Shown here in pieces: positions 7,094 through 15,746 of a DNA stretch of 28,243 nt; the stretch's first letter is position 1, and the number at the start of each line of letters is the position of its first letter. Origin of the DNA: CAMFKD01 sp964436955 (GTDB lineage Bacteria > Chlamydiota > Chlamydiia > Chlamydiales > JAJFMA01); NCBI GenBank assembly GCA_964436955.1, contig CAYTFC010000037.1, forward strand, positions 1 to 28,243. The letters are read 5' to 3'. The translations under genes were made by a program, and so were the position numbers. The notes beneath the pieces are model-generated. The model was not told the DNA's origin, made no database searches, and saw only the letters and a program-made list of their open reading frames with translations.

Positions 7094-8854
7094 ATGGATG
7101 ATGTCCAAAAAAAATTGTTGGAAGAGCTCCTTTTCTCAGGCGAAAAGAAACTAAGCTTTGCCAAGCTATTGTATTTTGGAGCATTTCATGCTCCTTCTGT
7201 GATGCCATTTCCCATGGGATCACCTGAAGATATTGCACAAGGGGACGAACTTGTCGCTCGCTTGAAGGACTTTGCAGATCAGCATATAGATGCTCGGACA
7301 ATTGATCGTGAATGCTCTATCCCGCACGACGTCATCAAAGGATTAGGGGATATTGGGCTACTAGGCGCATCCATTCCGAAAGAATACGGCGGACAGGGCT
7401 ATTCACAAACAACGTATTGTCGCGCTATGGCGGTCCTCGCTCAACGCTGCGGGGCCACAGCATTGTTTGTAAATGCACACCAAAGCATTGGATTAAGGGC
7501 ATTAGTCCTTTTTGGGACGGATGAACAAAAGACGCGCTGGTTAGCTCCTCTTGCAAAAGGTGACAAAATCGCGGCTTTTTCACTGACAGAACCCAATGCA
7601 GGCTCCGACGCCAGCGGCGTAGAAACGCGAGCAACTTTCGACCCACATAAGAACGTGTATCGGATTAAGGGCCAAAAGCAGTGGACTACTAATGGCAGTC
7701 TAGCAAGTGTGCTTACTGTGATGGCTCAGACAGCTGTAGAAACTCCGAAAGGGCTTCAAGACAAGGTGACTGCCTTCTTGGTCACGCCAGATATGCCCGG
7801 CTTTAAAGTGAAAGATCGCGCGTTAGACAAGGTTGGAATGCGTGGAAGCACCACTGCAAACCTCATATTTGACGATGTCGAAGTTCCCGCGAGCAACATA
7901 TTGGGTCCGAAAGGCGGAGGCTTAAAAGTATGCTTAACCGTACTCGATTACGGTCGTACGACGTTCGGAGCTACTTGTTCGGGCCCAGCGCGATTCCTAT
8001 TGGAGAAAGCCATCGGCCATGCTAAATCACGCTTTCAGTTTAAACGTCCATTGTGCTCTTTTCCATTGGTGAAAAAGAAACTCGCGATGATTGCTGCTCT
8101 GACCTACGCCATGGAAGCCACAACGGAACTCACCGCCGGTTTAGTCGACCGCGGGATGGAAGAGTTCATGCTTGAATCTGCTATTTTGAAAGTGTTTAAT
8201 AGCGAATGCCTCTGGCAAATTATCTATGAAACCATGCAGATCTATGGTGGACGCTCATTCTTTACGGATGAACCATTAGAACGCATGATGCGTGATGCCC
8301 GTCTAAACATGATTGGAGAGGGCAGCAACGAAGTCTTACGCGCCTTTATTGCCATCGTAGGGCTGCGCGATGTAGGCATGCAGTTCGAAAGTGTGACGGA
8401 GGCCTTGAAACATCCTATTTCGCAGTTTGGGGTGCTCAAAGCCTTCAGCAAGCAGGGCTCAAGCTATTTTAAGGCACCTACTATCCCAGTGAAGACTGGT
8501 CATCTTGCCCCAGAAGCGCATCTCATAGGACGTGCTATACGCCGTTTTGCTATTGCCAATGCACGTGTTTTGGCTAAGAATCGTGAAAATATCGTGGAAA
8601 ACCAACTAGCTCTAGATCGCGTGGCGAATATGGCAATAGCTCTCTATACGAGCATTGCCGTCATTAGTAAACTAGATCGCCACCTGGACGGAACAAAAGT
8701 CCTTCTACCACATCAGGAGCTTGATCTATCCACTGGTAAACTCTACATCCAATACGCATTAGATATCATCGAGCAATCCTTAACCACACTATTTCATAAC
8801 TACGATGCTACTATCGAACTACTATCAGATAAATTAGCGGGGTTTCAGCAATGA
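7094..8854 (+). CDS. Acyl-CoA dehydrogenase, long (VLCAD/ACAD9-like) type
   Basis: This FAD enzyme introduces the alpha-beta double bond into an acyl-CoA. Signature 1 (L-T-E-P-N-A-G-S-D-A-S) is at 164-174, and W-T-T-N (197-200) and the V-G-M-R-G-S segment are in place. The C-terminal helical part has F-G-A-T-C-S-G-P-A-R and signature 2 (M-I-G-E-G-S-N-E-V-L-R) with the likely catalytic base Glu409. At 586 residues it is about 200 longer than isovaleryl- or citronellyl-CoA dehydrogenases (about 390); the extra C-terminal domain (about 430-586) is characteristic of VLCAD/ACAD9-like enzymes. The start follows AAGGG by 8 bases. It is the first gene of a five-gene operon and its stop overlaps the next start (ATGA). 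A consensus TTGACA lies at 6987-6992 but without a convincing -10. Confidence 0.92.
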   Translation: MDDVQKKLLEELLFSGEKKLSFAKLLYFGAFHAPSVMPFPMGSPEDIAQGDELVARLKDFADQHIDARTIDRECSIPHDVIKGLGDIGLLGASIPKEYGGQGYSQTTYCRAMAVLAQRCGATALFVNAHQSIGLRALVLFGTDEQKTRWLAPLAKGDKIAAFSLTEPNAGSDASGVETRATFDPHKNVYRIKGQKQWTTNGSLASVLTVMAQTAVETPKGLQDKVTAFLVTPDMPGFKVKDRALDKVGMRGSTTANLIFDDVEVPASNILGPKGGGLKVCLTVLDYGRTTFGATCSGPARFLLEKAIGHAKSRFQFKRPLCSFPLVKKKLAMIAALTYAMEATTELTAGLVDRGMEEFMLESAILKVFNSECLWQIIYETMQIYGGRSFFTDEPLERMMRDARLNMIGEGSNEVLRAFIAIVGLRDVGMQFESVTEALKHPISQFGVLKAFSKQGSSYFKAPTIPVKTGHLAPEAHLIGRAIRRFAIANARVLAKNRENIVENQLALDRVANMAIALYTSIAVISKLDRHLDGTKVLLPHQELDLSTGKLYIQYALDIIEQSLTTLFHNYDATIELLSDKLAGFQQ

Positions 8855-10467
8855 CACAAGCGACAGCTCCCAATCCCATACTTTCGCTCGAAATGCTAAC
8901 AAGGCGCTTTGCCGACCAGGAAGATATTTTGCGTCATGGTGGCGGCGAGGAGGGTATTACTCGGCAAAAGAAACTTGGCCGCATGCTAGCTCGCGAGCGC
9001 ATTGATGCCTTGTTGGACTCTGGGGCTTCATTTTTCGAAATAGGCTTGTGGGAAGCTTGGGAGATGTATGCCGAATGGGGCGAGGTCCCCGCAGCAGGTG
9101 TTGTGGCCGGCATTGGAGCCGTTCATGGCCGACCCTGCATGATCATCGCCAATGACGCTACTGTTAAAGCCGGCGCCTTCTTTCCACAGTCCGTGAAAAA
9201 GGTTCTGCGTGCTCAGCGTATTGCTTATGAATGTCGTCTACCAATTCTCTATCTTGTCGACTCATCGGGAGTCTTTCTGCCCTTGCAAGATGAGATTTTT
9301 CCTGACGAAGATGACTTTGGACGCATCTTCCGCAACAATGCAGTGCTGTCGGCAAACGGAATTCCACAGTTTGCCGCAGTGATGGGAAGTTGCATCGCAG
9401 GCGGCGGATACTTGCCCGTTCTATGTGACAAGCTCCTGATGACTGAAGGCAGTGGCCTCTACCTAGCCGGACCCGCCTTAGTGAAAGCCGCCATTGGTCA
9501 AATTACCGATGCCGAGGATTTAGGCGGAGCAAAAATGCACGCTGAGGTCAGTGGCACAGTAGACTTCCGTGAACCAAACGACCTCAGTTGCATTAGACGA
9601 CTGCGCAGTCTCATCGACTTGCTGCCATCCGCTTCTGATACAAAACTAAAGGCCATTCCTGCTGAAAGAGATGCCCATACTATCTATGATATTGTAAGCG
9701 CTGATGGAACTAAAGAATACGATGTCAGGGATCTCTTAGCCACTATCGTAGATGGAGCCTCGTTCGAAGAGTCCAAGGCCGACTATGGCAAGTCCATAGT
9801 AACAGGCTATGCCCGCCTCGCAGGGCATCCCATCGGAATTGTTGCCAACCAACGCATGCGTACGAGAACCCACGATGGACATATTGAAATTGGCGGAGTT
9901 CTTTACACCAAAAGTGCAGATAAAGCAGCCAGATTTGTGCTTGATTGCAATCAAATGCGCTTGCCAATCATCTTTATCCAGGATGTGATGGGCTTTATGG
10001 TCGGAAAGGACGCTGAACAATCGGGCATTATCCGCAGCGGAGCCAAACTTGTCAGCGCTGTAAGTAACTCCATCGTTCCAAAAATCACCGTCATTGTGGG
10101 AAATTCATTTGGAGCAGGCAACTATGCCCTATGTGGCAAGGCTTACGATCCGGATTTCATTCTTGCCTGGCCCAATGCAAAATATACAGTTATGGGAGCC
10201 GACCAAGCTGCTAATACGCTTCTATCCGTGCAGCAACGTGCTGCAGAACGCCGGGGCCAAAAGCTTACTGCTGATGAAATTGCCGATTTGCGAGAGAAAA
10301 TTGTCTCCCGCTACAAAGAACATATGGACATCCGATACGGAGCTGCTCGCGGGTGGGTCGATGCAATTATAGCTCCACATACCACACGTGATGTGCTTAC
10401 ACATCTTCTAGGTCTGGTAAGGGTCAAAGAGAATATTCAGTTTCATACTGGAGTCATCCAAACATAG
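8851..10467 (+). CDS. Acyl-CoA carboxylase, carboxyltransferase (beta) subunit, methylcrotonyl/geranyl-CoA type
   Basis: This subunit transfers the carboxyl group from carboxybiotin to an acyl-CoA. The 538-residue sequence follows methylcrotonyl-/geranyl-CoA carboxylase beta chains: the N-terminal R-x-K-x-x-x-R-E-R-I-D-x-L-L-D pattern, N-D-A-T-V-K-A-G-A-F-F-P, L-R-A-Q-R-I-A, L-V-D-S-S-G-V-F-L-P, E-I-F-P-D-E-D-D-F-G-R-I-F, and V-M-G-S-C-I-A-G-G-G-Y-L-P. The second half has the oxyanion region S-F-G-A-G-N-Y-A-L-C-G. The usual G-G-A after the substrate D-S-G is S-G-V here. No biotin carboxylase or biotin carrier gene accompanies it in this window, so it needs an alpha subunit encoded elsewhere. 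The four-base overlap with the dehydrogenase shows translational coupling. Confidence 0.92.
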   Translation: MTQATAPNPILSLEMLTRRFADQEDILRHGGGEEGITRQKKLGRMLARERIDALLDSGASFFEIGLWEAWEMYAEWGEVPAAGVVAGIGAVHGRPCMIIANDATVKAGAFFPQSVKKVLRAQRIAYECRLPILYLVDSSGVFLPLQDEIFPDEDDFGRIFRNNAVLSANGIPQFAAVMGSCIAGGGYLPVLCDKLLMTEGSGLYLAGPALVKAAIGQITDAEDLGGAKMHAEVSGTVDFREPNDLSCIRRLRSLIDLLPSASDTKLKAIPAERDAHTIYDIVSADGTKEYDVRDLLATIVDGASFEESKADYGKSIVTGYARLAGHPIGIVANQRMRTRTHDGHIEIGGVLYTKSADKAARFVLDCNQMRLPIIFIQDVMGFMVGKDAEQSGIIRSGAKLVSAVSNSIVPKITVIVGNSFGAGNYALCGKAYDPDFILAWPNAKYTVMGADQAANTLLSVQQRAAERRGQKLTADEIADLREKIVSRYKEHMDIRYGAARGWVDAIIAPHTTRDVLTHLLGLVRVKENIQFHTGVIQT

Positions 10468-10476
10468 GTAGAGTAA

Positions 10477-11838
10477 ATGCGAGTCATTAAAGTAGGCAAT
10501 GCACAAGGCTTTTGGGGCGATCAGCCTAATGCCCCCCTACACCTTATTAAGCAACAACCTGACATCGATTATCTTACTCTAGACTATCTGTCAGAAGTTT
10601 CTATGTCCATTTTAGCCATTCAACGTGAACGCAATCCTACTATGGGCTACGCAGAAGATTTTGTAGAACTTATGGCAGCATTTGCACCACTTTGGAAGAG
10701 TGGTCTCAAAACAAAAATCATCTGCAATGCCGGTGGACTCAATCCTAAAGGCTGCGCTCGTGCTTGTCAGGAGATTCTAAAAAAGCTGGATTGTGCCCAC
10801 ATTAGAATCGGTATTGTTTCGGGTGATGATGTTTTGCCACTATTGCAGAAGAGCCCAGATTCCTCTCAATTTCACAATTTGGAAACCGGAAAAAGCCTGC
10901 AATATGTCGCCAAACATCTCGCCACCGCAAATGCCTATTTAGGTGCCAAACCCCTTGTTGATGCACTAGCTCAGAATGCACAAATCATCATAAGTGGACG
11001 CGTAGCCGATCCAAGCTTAACCGTAGCCGCGTGTGTCCACACCTTTGGCTGGAATTGGACAGATTACCACCGGCTCGCTGGAGCAACGGTAGCAGGACAT
11101 CTAATCGAATGCGGCACACAGGTAACCGGGGGCATTTCTAATCGCTGGCTCGAACTCCCCGATTTAGCTCACATCGGATTTCCTATCGCAGAGATCAATG
11201 AAGAAGGACAGTGCGTGATTACAAAGCCCCCACGTACCGGCGGAGCAGTCTCTTTAGAAACTGTCAAAGAGCAACTTCTATATGAAATCGGAGATCCTTC
11301 TCGTTACCTTAGTCCTGACGTAACTGTTTCATTTATGAACGTTAAAGTGGAACAGCTCTCGGTAAATCGCGTTCAAGTCACCGATGCTGTGGGCAGTGCG
11401 CCACCGTCAAACTACAAAGTGAGTGCTACTTTTAAAGATGGATTTCGGTCCGAAGCCATGCTGACTGTCGTTGGACGGGATGCAAAAAAGAAAGCCCTAA
11501 AGGCAGGAGAAATCATTCTCGAACGCGTCCGAGTCGCCGGCTTTGAATTGGATCACACTCGTATCGAATGCTTGGGCGCTGGCGATAGTATTCCTGATAT
11601 CCTTTCACACGAAGACAATCATCTTGAAATCGTTCTACGCGTAGCGGTTGCAGATCGACGCCGCGAGGCAGTCGAGGCATTTTCTAAGGAAGTGGCTCCT
11701 ATGGTAACCAGTGGACCCGCCGGGATCACTGGATACGCGACTGGACGTCCTAAGATACGGCCTGTTTTTGGTTACTGGCCCTGTCTCATTGACGCTGCCG
11801 AAGTGACCCCCATCATTGAAATCGTGGAGGCATCATGA
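10477..11838 (+). CDS. atuA: AtuA family protein, N-terminal (DUF1446) domain
   Basis: AtuA (DUF1446) is required in Pseudomonas for growth on acyclic terpenes such as citronellol; its exact reaction is not settled to my knowledge. The 453-residue sequence starts with the family pattern V-G-N-A-Q-G-F-W-G-D, then D-Y-L-S-E-V-S-M, N-A-G-G-L-N-P-K-G-C, I-I-S-G-R-V-A-D-P-S-L and a late P-A-G-I-T-G-Y. In Pseudomonas the protein continues into a further domain of about 110 residues; here that domain is the separate next gene, with a four-base overlap. Start supported by GGTAGAG upstream. Third gene of the operon, nine bases after the carboxyltransferase. Confidence 0.85.
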   Translation: MRVIKVGNAQGFWGDQPNAPLHLIKQQPDIDYLTLDYLSEVSMSILAIQRERNPTMGYAEDFVELMAAFAPLWKSGLKTKIICNAGGLNPKGCARACQEILKKLDCAHIRIGIVSGDDVLPLLQKSPDSSQFHNLETGKSLQYVAKHLATANAYLGAKPLVDALAQNAQIIISGRVADPSLTVAACVHTFGWNWTDYHRLAGATVAGHLIECGTQVTGGISNRWLELPDLAHIGFPIAEINEEGQCVITKPPRTGGAVSLETVKEQLLYEIGDPSRYLSPDVTVSFMNVKVEQLSVNRVQVTDAVGSAPPSNYKVSATFKDGFRSEAMLTVVGRDAKKKALKAGEIILERVRVAGFELDHTRIECLGAGDSIPDILSHEDNHLEIVLRVAVADRRREAVEAFSKEVAPMVTSGPAGITGYATGRPKIRPVFGYWPCLIDAAEVTPIIEIVEAS

Positions 11839-12200
11839 CCACAACTCGTGTACGTTTAGGCGATATCGCTTATGCTCGCAGCGGCGACAAAGGGAATTCT
11901 GCAAATATTGGCGTCATTGCCTACACCAAAATCGGCTATGAAATGTTAAAAGCTCGATTGACTGTGGATGCTTTAGAACGTTATTTTAAGCCCCTTTCTC
12001 CATCAAAAATCACTCGGTATGATTTAGATAACTTGTGGGCTCTAAATTTTGTTCTCGAAGGCATTTTAGCCGGTGGAGGAAGCCGCTCACTGAGGATCGA
12101 TGCCCAAGGAAAATCTCTTGGACAGTCTATCCTCGAAATGCATCTTGTTATTCCCATGAACCAGTTAGCCGCTAGTCGCCCCTCAGGAGTCCATCTGTGA
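11835..12200 (+). CDS. AtuA C-terminal domain encoded as a separate protein
   Basis: This 121-residue protein matches the C-terminal part of full-length AtuA: D-I-A-Y-A-R-S-G-D-K-G-N-S-A-N-I-G-V-I near the start, then L-D-N-L-W-A-L-N-F-V-L-E and G-G-G-S-R-S-L-R-I-D-A-Q-G-K near the end. The conserved R-S-G-D-K-G-N looks like a phosphate- or metal-binding loop. It overlaps the DUF1446 gene by ATGA, so the two products are probably made in equal amounts and assemble. Many genomes have either the fused or the split form. Function beyond the AtuA association is not known to me. Confidence 0.85.
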   Translation: MTTTRVRLGDIAYARSGDKGNSANIGVIAYTKIGYEMLKARLTVDALERYFKPLSPSKITRYDLDNLWALNFVLEGILAGGGSRSLRIDAQGKSLGQSILEMHLVIPMNQLAASRPSGVHL

Positions 12201-12958
12201 ATCACTTAAAAATAGAAAATATCCAACCCGAAATTACAATTTTGGAATTGAATCGACCAGATTCGCGAAATGCCTTGACCATCGAAATGTTGAATGAAAT
12301 CCAACACGCCGTCCATCAGATCAGTGGAGAACAACGCGCGCGCGTACTGATGATTAAAGGTGCTGGACCAGTATTTTGTGCAGGTTTAGACCTTAAGGAG
12401 GCGCAATCGACTGGCAAAGCACATGAGTTAGCTAACAGCATGGCCGATGCCTTGAAATCTCTTTACTTCTGTCCACTGGTAACTATTGCCGTAGCCCATG
12501 GTGCAGCTATCGCCGGAGGAGCAGGCTTACTGTCCGCATGTGATTTGGTTATTGCAGCCGAAGGCACCAAGATAGGTTATCCAGAAACTAGAAGGGGACT
12601 CGTTGCAGCCATGGTGCTCGCGTTGCTTAAAAGGCAAATTGGGGACCGCGCAACCCGTGAACTCACTCTTACAGGTGAACTGATCCATGCGCAAAAAGCT
12701 CTCTCTATTGGCTTAATTACCCGCGTTGCCTTTGCAGAACAGCTGTGGCCACAAGCACTAGAAATGGCCCAGAGTGTACTTAAAGGGGCTCCCAATGCTA
12801 CAAGACTGACAAAAACACTTATTTCTGATTTAGATCCCGTACGACTCGATCATGATGTGGATCGTGCGCTAGCATTTCATATGCAAGCTAGAGCCTCCGA
12901 CGAAGCCACCGAAGGAATTAAAGCCTTCTCAGAAAAACGCGAACCCTCTTGGAAATAG
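12197..12958 (+). CDS. Enoyl-CoA hydratase/isomerase family (crotonase), possible methylglutaconyl-CoA hydratase type
   Basis: This crotonase-fold protein of 253 residues has the usual landmarks: L-N-R-P-D-S-R-N-A-L at 18-27, the first oxyanion loop F-C-A-G-L-D-L (60-66), the second H-G-A-A-I-A-G-G-A-G (101-110), and Glu130 in Y-P-E-T-R-R-G-L at the first catalytic Glu position. At the second catalytic position the canonical P-G-A-G-G-T run is replaced by V-A-A-M-V-L-A, so only one acid remains. Single-Glu crotonases of this kind include AtuE/LiuC-type hydratases and some isomerases. The start is GTG overlapping the previous stop (GTGA), supported by CAGGAG seven bases upstream. In the operon it would hydrate the carboxylated enoyl-CoA; that is inference. 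Confidence 0.88.
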   Translation: MNHLKIENIQPEITILELNRPDSRNALTIEMLNEIQHAVHQISGEQRARVLMIKGAGPVFCAGLDLKEAQSTGKAHELANSMADALKSLYFCPLVTIAVAHGAAIAGGAGLLSACDLVIAAEGTKIGYPETRRGLVAAMVLALLKRQIGDRATRELTLTGELIHAQKALSIGLITRVAFAEQLWPQALEMAQSVLKGAPNATRLTKTLISDLDPVRLDHDVDRALAFHMQARASDEATEGIKAFSEKREPSWK

Positions 12959-13027
12959 GTTATCTGGTCTCAAGAAGATATTGGGGCTTGGTGAGCCAGG
13001 AATGCATTTTTGTAACTGCCTTAGACC

Positions 13028-13072
13028 CTGATTGCTACCAAGACTTGTGCGGCAAGTTTTGGTAGCAATCAG
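13028..13072 (+). terminator. Long hairpin after the acyl-CoA operon
   Basis: Arms of 20 bases (13028-13047 and 13053-13072) pair with one mismatch around a five-base loop, starting 70 bases after the operon's last stop. TTAGGTTTT follows the stem. Best read as the operon terminator, though the T-run is poor; the length of the stem is also compatible with a palindromic repeat unit. Confidence 0.55.
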
Positions 13073-13128
13073 CATCTTAGGTTTTAAGTCAGGCTGTTTC
13101 GCATATATGACTTAAGCGCTTAATTAAT

Positions 13129-13305
13129 AGCGGCAAAGCCGCTAGAACTCCACGAAGTGGTGTAAAGTAATTAGCCATAGATCAGACCTCACAAGAGGTC
13201 GCAACCCATGGATAATGTAAGAAAAAAAAATCGAACCCCGGCGGGGGTGCAATATCGTCCGCAATATGTTTTAGACGATATTATTTTGAAACCCATTTAG
13301 GGTTT
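13129..13305. other. Hairpin-rich intergenic stretch without a gene
   Basis: The 371-base gap 12959-13329 has no credible ORF. Besides the hairpin at 13028 it holds AGCGGC/GCCGCT (13129-13143), CCAC/GTGG (13150-13160), GACCTC/GAGGTC (13185-13200), CCCC/GGGG near 13236-13247, AATATCGTC/GACGATATT (13251-13282) and AAACCC/GGGTTT (13289-13305). The last lies 25 bases beyond the stop of the minus-strand gene at 13330. The density of stems suggests transcript-end structures or a small RNA; no known RNA family recognised. Confidence 0.4.
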
Positions 13306-13329
13306 TCGAATAACTGATATCTTTCTAAG

Positions 13330-14328
13330 TCAGCTATTTACAAAGCTCAAAGAGCCAGCCTGACTTGTGCAATTATCTCCTTTTGTCCTTTCCGTGTATG
13401 GCGATCTCTTATTCTCTTCAAGTTCCCATAAAGCTACTAGAGCAGCATTTGCTTGTGCATTGGTAAACGAGATTGCCTTCCAGACTCCTGACAAATACTT
13501 AACTCTATGGTGACCGTTCAAGCTATAGACAAACCATGTGCCATTTTCGACATCAGAGACGTCAATATTTAACCCCTGATGCACGGTTCCAAATCGTTTA
13601 CTTACATCTAATTCAGGGCATAAGGCAATAAGATGCTCGATCAGAGTACCTGATATTCTATTAGGGACGAATTTTTGACCCTCAATAAAGAACCCCGTCT
13701 CATCCTGTGATATCCGCTTAAGAACTACCGCACGGGGGTTCTTTCTACTTTGTTCTAGATAGACAATTCCAAGATGCTCGCTACAGGGCTTAAACGGTGC
13801 CGTATCGCAAATAAAGATCTTTCGACCTAACTGACCAGCAAAATCAGAAGCGACTAGTTGATCGTCTAAACCTATACTTTCAATAAGCTGGAAAACATCA
13901 TTATTAGGATTCACCATCTGTGACTTTTGAATTGCACGTACGTCTTTGGCATAATTCCCTTCTTCGCCCCAAAAAAGATAATACGCTCCGTCCCTTTTAA
14001 CTAAGCTCCATTGGCTATCGGCATGGTAAGGGATCACATCAACAAATTCCTCCCCAATCCAATGAAGATCAAGGCTTCCATGACGAGAATCATAGCTCTG
14101 AACAGCCACTGGTGGGGTGAGTTGAGGAGGCTTGTATATCAACTGAGGTAAAGGTAATGACCGTACAGGATTGGCTTTTCCTGCTTGCTGGAGGGCAATC
14201 AGAGGCGGTTGCGCATTTGTCGCAAAGACTATTTCCGGAAAATTAAATTCTAGCTTATGTGCGGAAGCAGACGGGGACGTTTTGCTAGGTATATCTAAAG
14301 GTGGGGTATAGGCTCCTATTCTTTCCAT
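13330..14328 (-). CDS. Protein of unknown function with a proline-rich N-terminus, effector-like
   Basis: I do not recognise this 332-residue protein. The first 75 residues are low-complexity and rich in Pro, Ser and Ala (P-Q-L-I-Y-K-P-P-Q-L-T-P-P). Then comes a globular part with no membrane segment. Residues 168-237 (F-I-C-D-T, then V-V-L-K-R-I, T-G-F-F-I-E-G, F-V and T-L-I-E-H-L) run in the order of strands and last helix of an SH2 domain, but with Cys where the phosphotyrosine-binding Arg should be. This is a weak pattern, not a firm domain call. Its ATG directly follows the mscS stop (TAGATG), so it is translated from the mscS message. The architecture would suit a secreted host-interaction protein, but no secretion signal is evident. 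Confidence 0.78.
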   Translation of the reverse strand: MERIGAYTPPLDIPSKTSPSASAHKLEFNFPEIVFATNAQPPLIALQQAGKANPVRSLPLPQLIYKPPQLTPPVAVQSYDSRHGSLDLHWIGEEFVDVIPYHADSQWSLVKRDGAYYLFWGEEGNYAKDVRAIQKSQMVNPNNDVFQLIESIGLDDQLVASDFAGQLGRKIFICDTAPFKPCSEHLGIVYLEQSRKNPRAVVLKRISQDETGFFIEGQKFVPNRISGTLIEHLIALCPELDVSKRFGTVHQGLNIDVSDVENGTWFVYSLNGHHRVKYLSGVWKAISFTNAQANAALVALWELEENKRSPYTERTKGDNCTSQAGSLSFVNS

Positions 14329-15660
14329 CTAGTTGCTGATTAACTCGACTTCAGTCGGGGTTAAAGACATATTGCCATTGGTGCGTTTGAATAAATTGAC
14401 CTCGTGCTGAGGAACAGGAATGCGAATACCCTCTTTGGTAAAAGCATCCCAAGTGGCTAAGTAAATATCACTCTTGAGACCACCCATTCCATTTTCGGGA
14501 TCATTGATCCACACCAGTAACTCCAGCTCAAAAGCGCATTCTCCAATGCTCTGCACCATCACAAAAGGTTTTGGATCTAAAAGTACACGACGAGTATTTT
14601 TTGCAGCCGCTATCATCAGCTTCATCGCTTGACGCACATCGCTATCTAACGATATGCGTATGGGAATACTGATACAAATATCCCTATCAGAATAGGACCA
14701 ATTTTCCACAGTATTTGTGATGATTTGTTCGTTTGGAATCAGGTGTTCTTGGCCTCCTGGAGTGCGTATAGCCACAAAGCGAGCACTCATGTGTTTGACA
14801 GTCCCATACATTTTACCTCCCTGCACAGCAATGACATCACCCGGCTTTATAGAGCGGTCCATCAGCAATATCACGCCACATACAAGATTGGATATTACCT
14901 TTTGCAAACCAAATCCCAGCCCAAGTCCTATAGCGCCTCCAAGAACTGTAAAGGCGGAAATGTCAATACCTAATGCGGAAACTCCCAAAAGAATAGCAAA
15001 ACCAATCAAAAATACTCGAAGCAACTTATTAAATAGTACTTTTAAAGTGGGCTCAAGATCGGTTCGCTGATTAATACGGTTTTCTAAATGCGATGACATC
15101 GAATTCGCAATCCAGAGCAATGCCATTAGCACCCCAAATCCCCATATGAGGTCCAACAATGACAGGCGCAGCTCACCAAAACGGACTCCAATCTGATCCA
15201 GGGCTGCTTCTGTAGGCCTAAGCAATCCCACAATATGTAATGCAGCAATAGTCCAGATAGTAACAGCTAATAAGCGCGACAGAAACACATCGTGCACAAA
15301 GCTCGTGGTAAATCTTGCGAAAACCCAAGCCAACAATAGCATGAGCACGGTTTGTAGAAGATAATGCTCCCAATTGAACTCTAAGCAAACACCTAATACA
15401 ATTGCCTGAATAATAATCCAAGTAAAGGCAACGATGAGTGGTGATATGGCTTCCTTTAGCTTTTCGCGTCTTGGCTGCACAAGTTGATGCTCCTTCAGAT
15501 ACCGGCGTAGAGGACGGGATGTGAAGACCGCCAATAGAAAGCAGATTAGAATAACAGCGCTCTGCACTAAGGCACTAATGTTATAAATATAAGTGTCAAC
15601 CCATACGATTACAGCACCAAGAATTATCTCAAGCGCGTCTAAACTAAAGAGAACATGCAT
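14329..15660 (-). CDS. Mechanosensitive ion channel of the MscS family
   Basis: MscS-type channels open on membrane stretch and release solutes during hypo-osmotic shock. The 443 residues carry several hydrophobic segments (about 8-22, 31-46, 74-95, 102-117, 130-147, 168-186), then the pore helix region at 214-275. Its small-residue pattern G-G-A-I-G-L-G-L-G-F-G-L-Q is followed by N-L-V-C-G-V-I-L-L and the beta-domain start I-K-P-G-D-V-I, the core MscS signature. The C-terminal cytoplasmic part (280-443) is typical. It is longer than E. coli MscS (286), with extra N-terminal helices as in the MscK/YbdG-like subgroups. First gene of a two-gene unit. A MITE-like element lies upstream at 15747, near its promoter. 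Confidence 0.9.
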   Translation of the reverse strand: MHVLFSLDALEIILGAVIVWVDTYIYNISALVQSAVILICFLLAVFTSRPLRRYLKEHQLVQPRREKLKEAISPLIVAFTWIIIQAIVLGVCLEFNWEHYLLQTVLMLLLAWVFARFTTSFVHDVFLSRLLAVTIWTIAALHIVGLLRPTEAALDQIGVRFGELRLSLLDLIWGFGVLMALLWIANSMSSHLENRINQRTDLEPTLKVLFNKLLRVFLIGFAILLGVSALGIDISAFTVLGGAIGLGLGFGLQKVISNLVCGVILLMDRSIKPGDVIAVQGGKMYGTVKHMSARFVAIRTPGGQEHLIPNEQIITNTVENWSYSDRDICISIPIRISLDSDVRQAMKLMIAAAKNTRRVLLDPKPFVMVQSIGECAFELELLVWINDPENGMGGLKSDIYLATWDAFTKEGIRIPVPQHEVNLFKRTNGNMSLTPTEVELISN

Positions 15661-15746
15661 ATGACATCTCCAGAAAAAACCTAAGAATAGTGGGAAAGGC
15701 TATTTCTGTCATGGATGTTCTACTAAAAAGCCCACCTCAGTCAGAT

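Noticed and set aside
13185..13200. GACCTC/GAGGTC palindrome as a transcription factor operator
   Set aside because: It is just one of many small stems in that gap and is not near a gene start.
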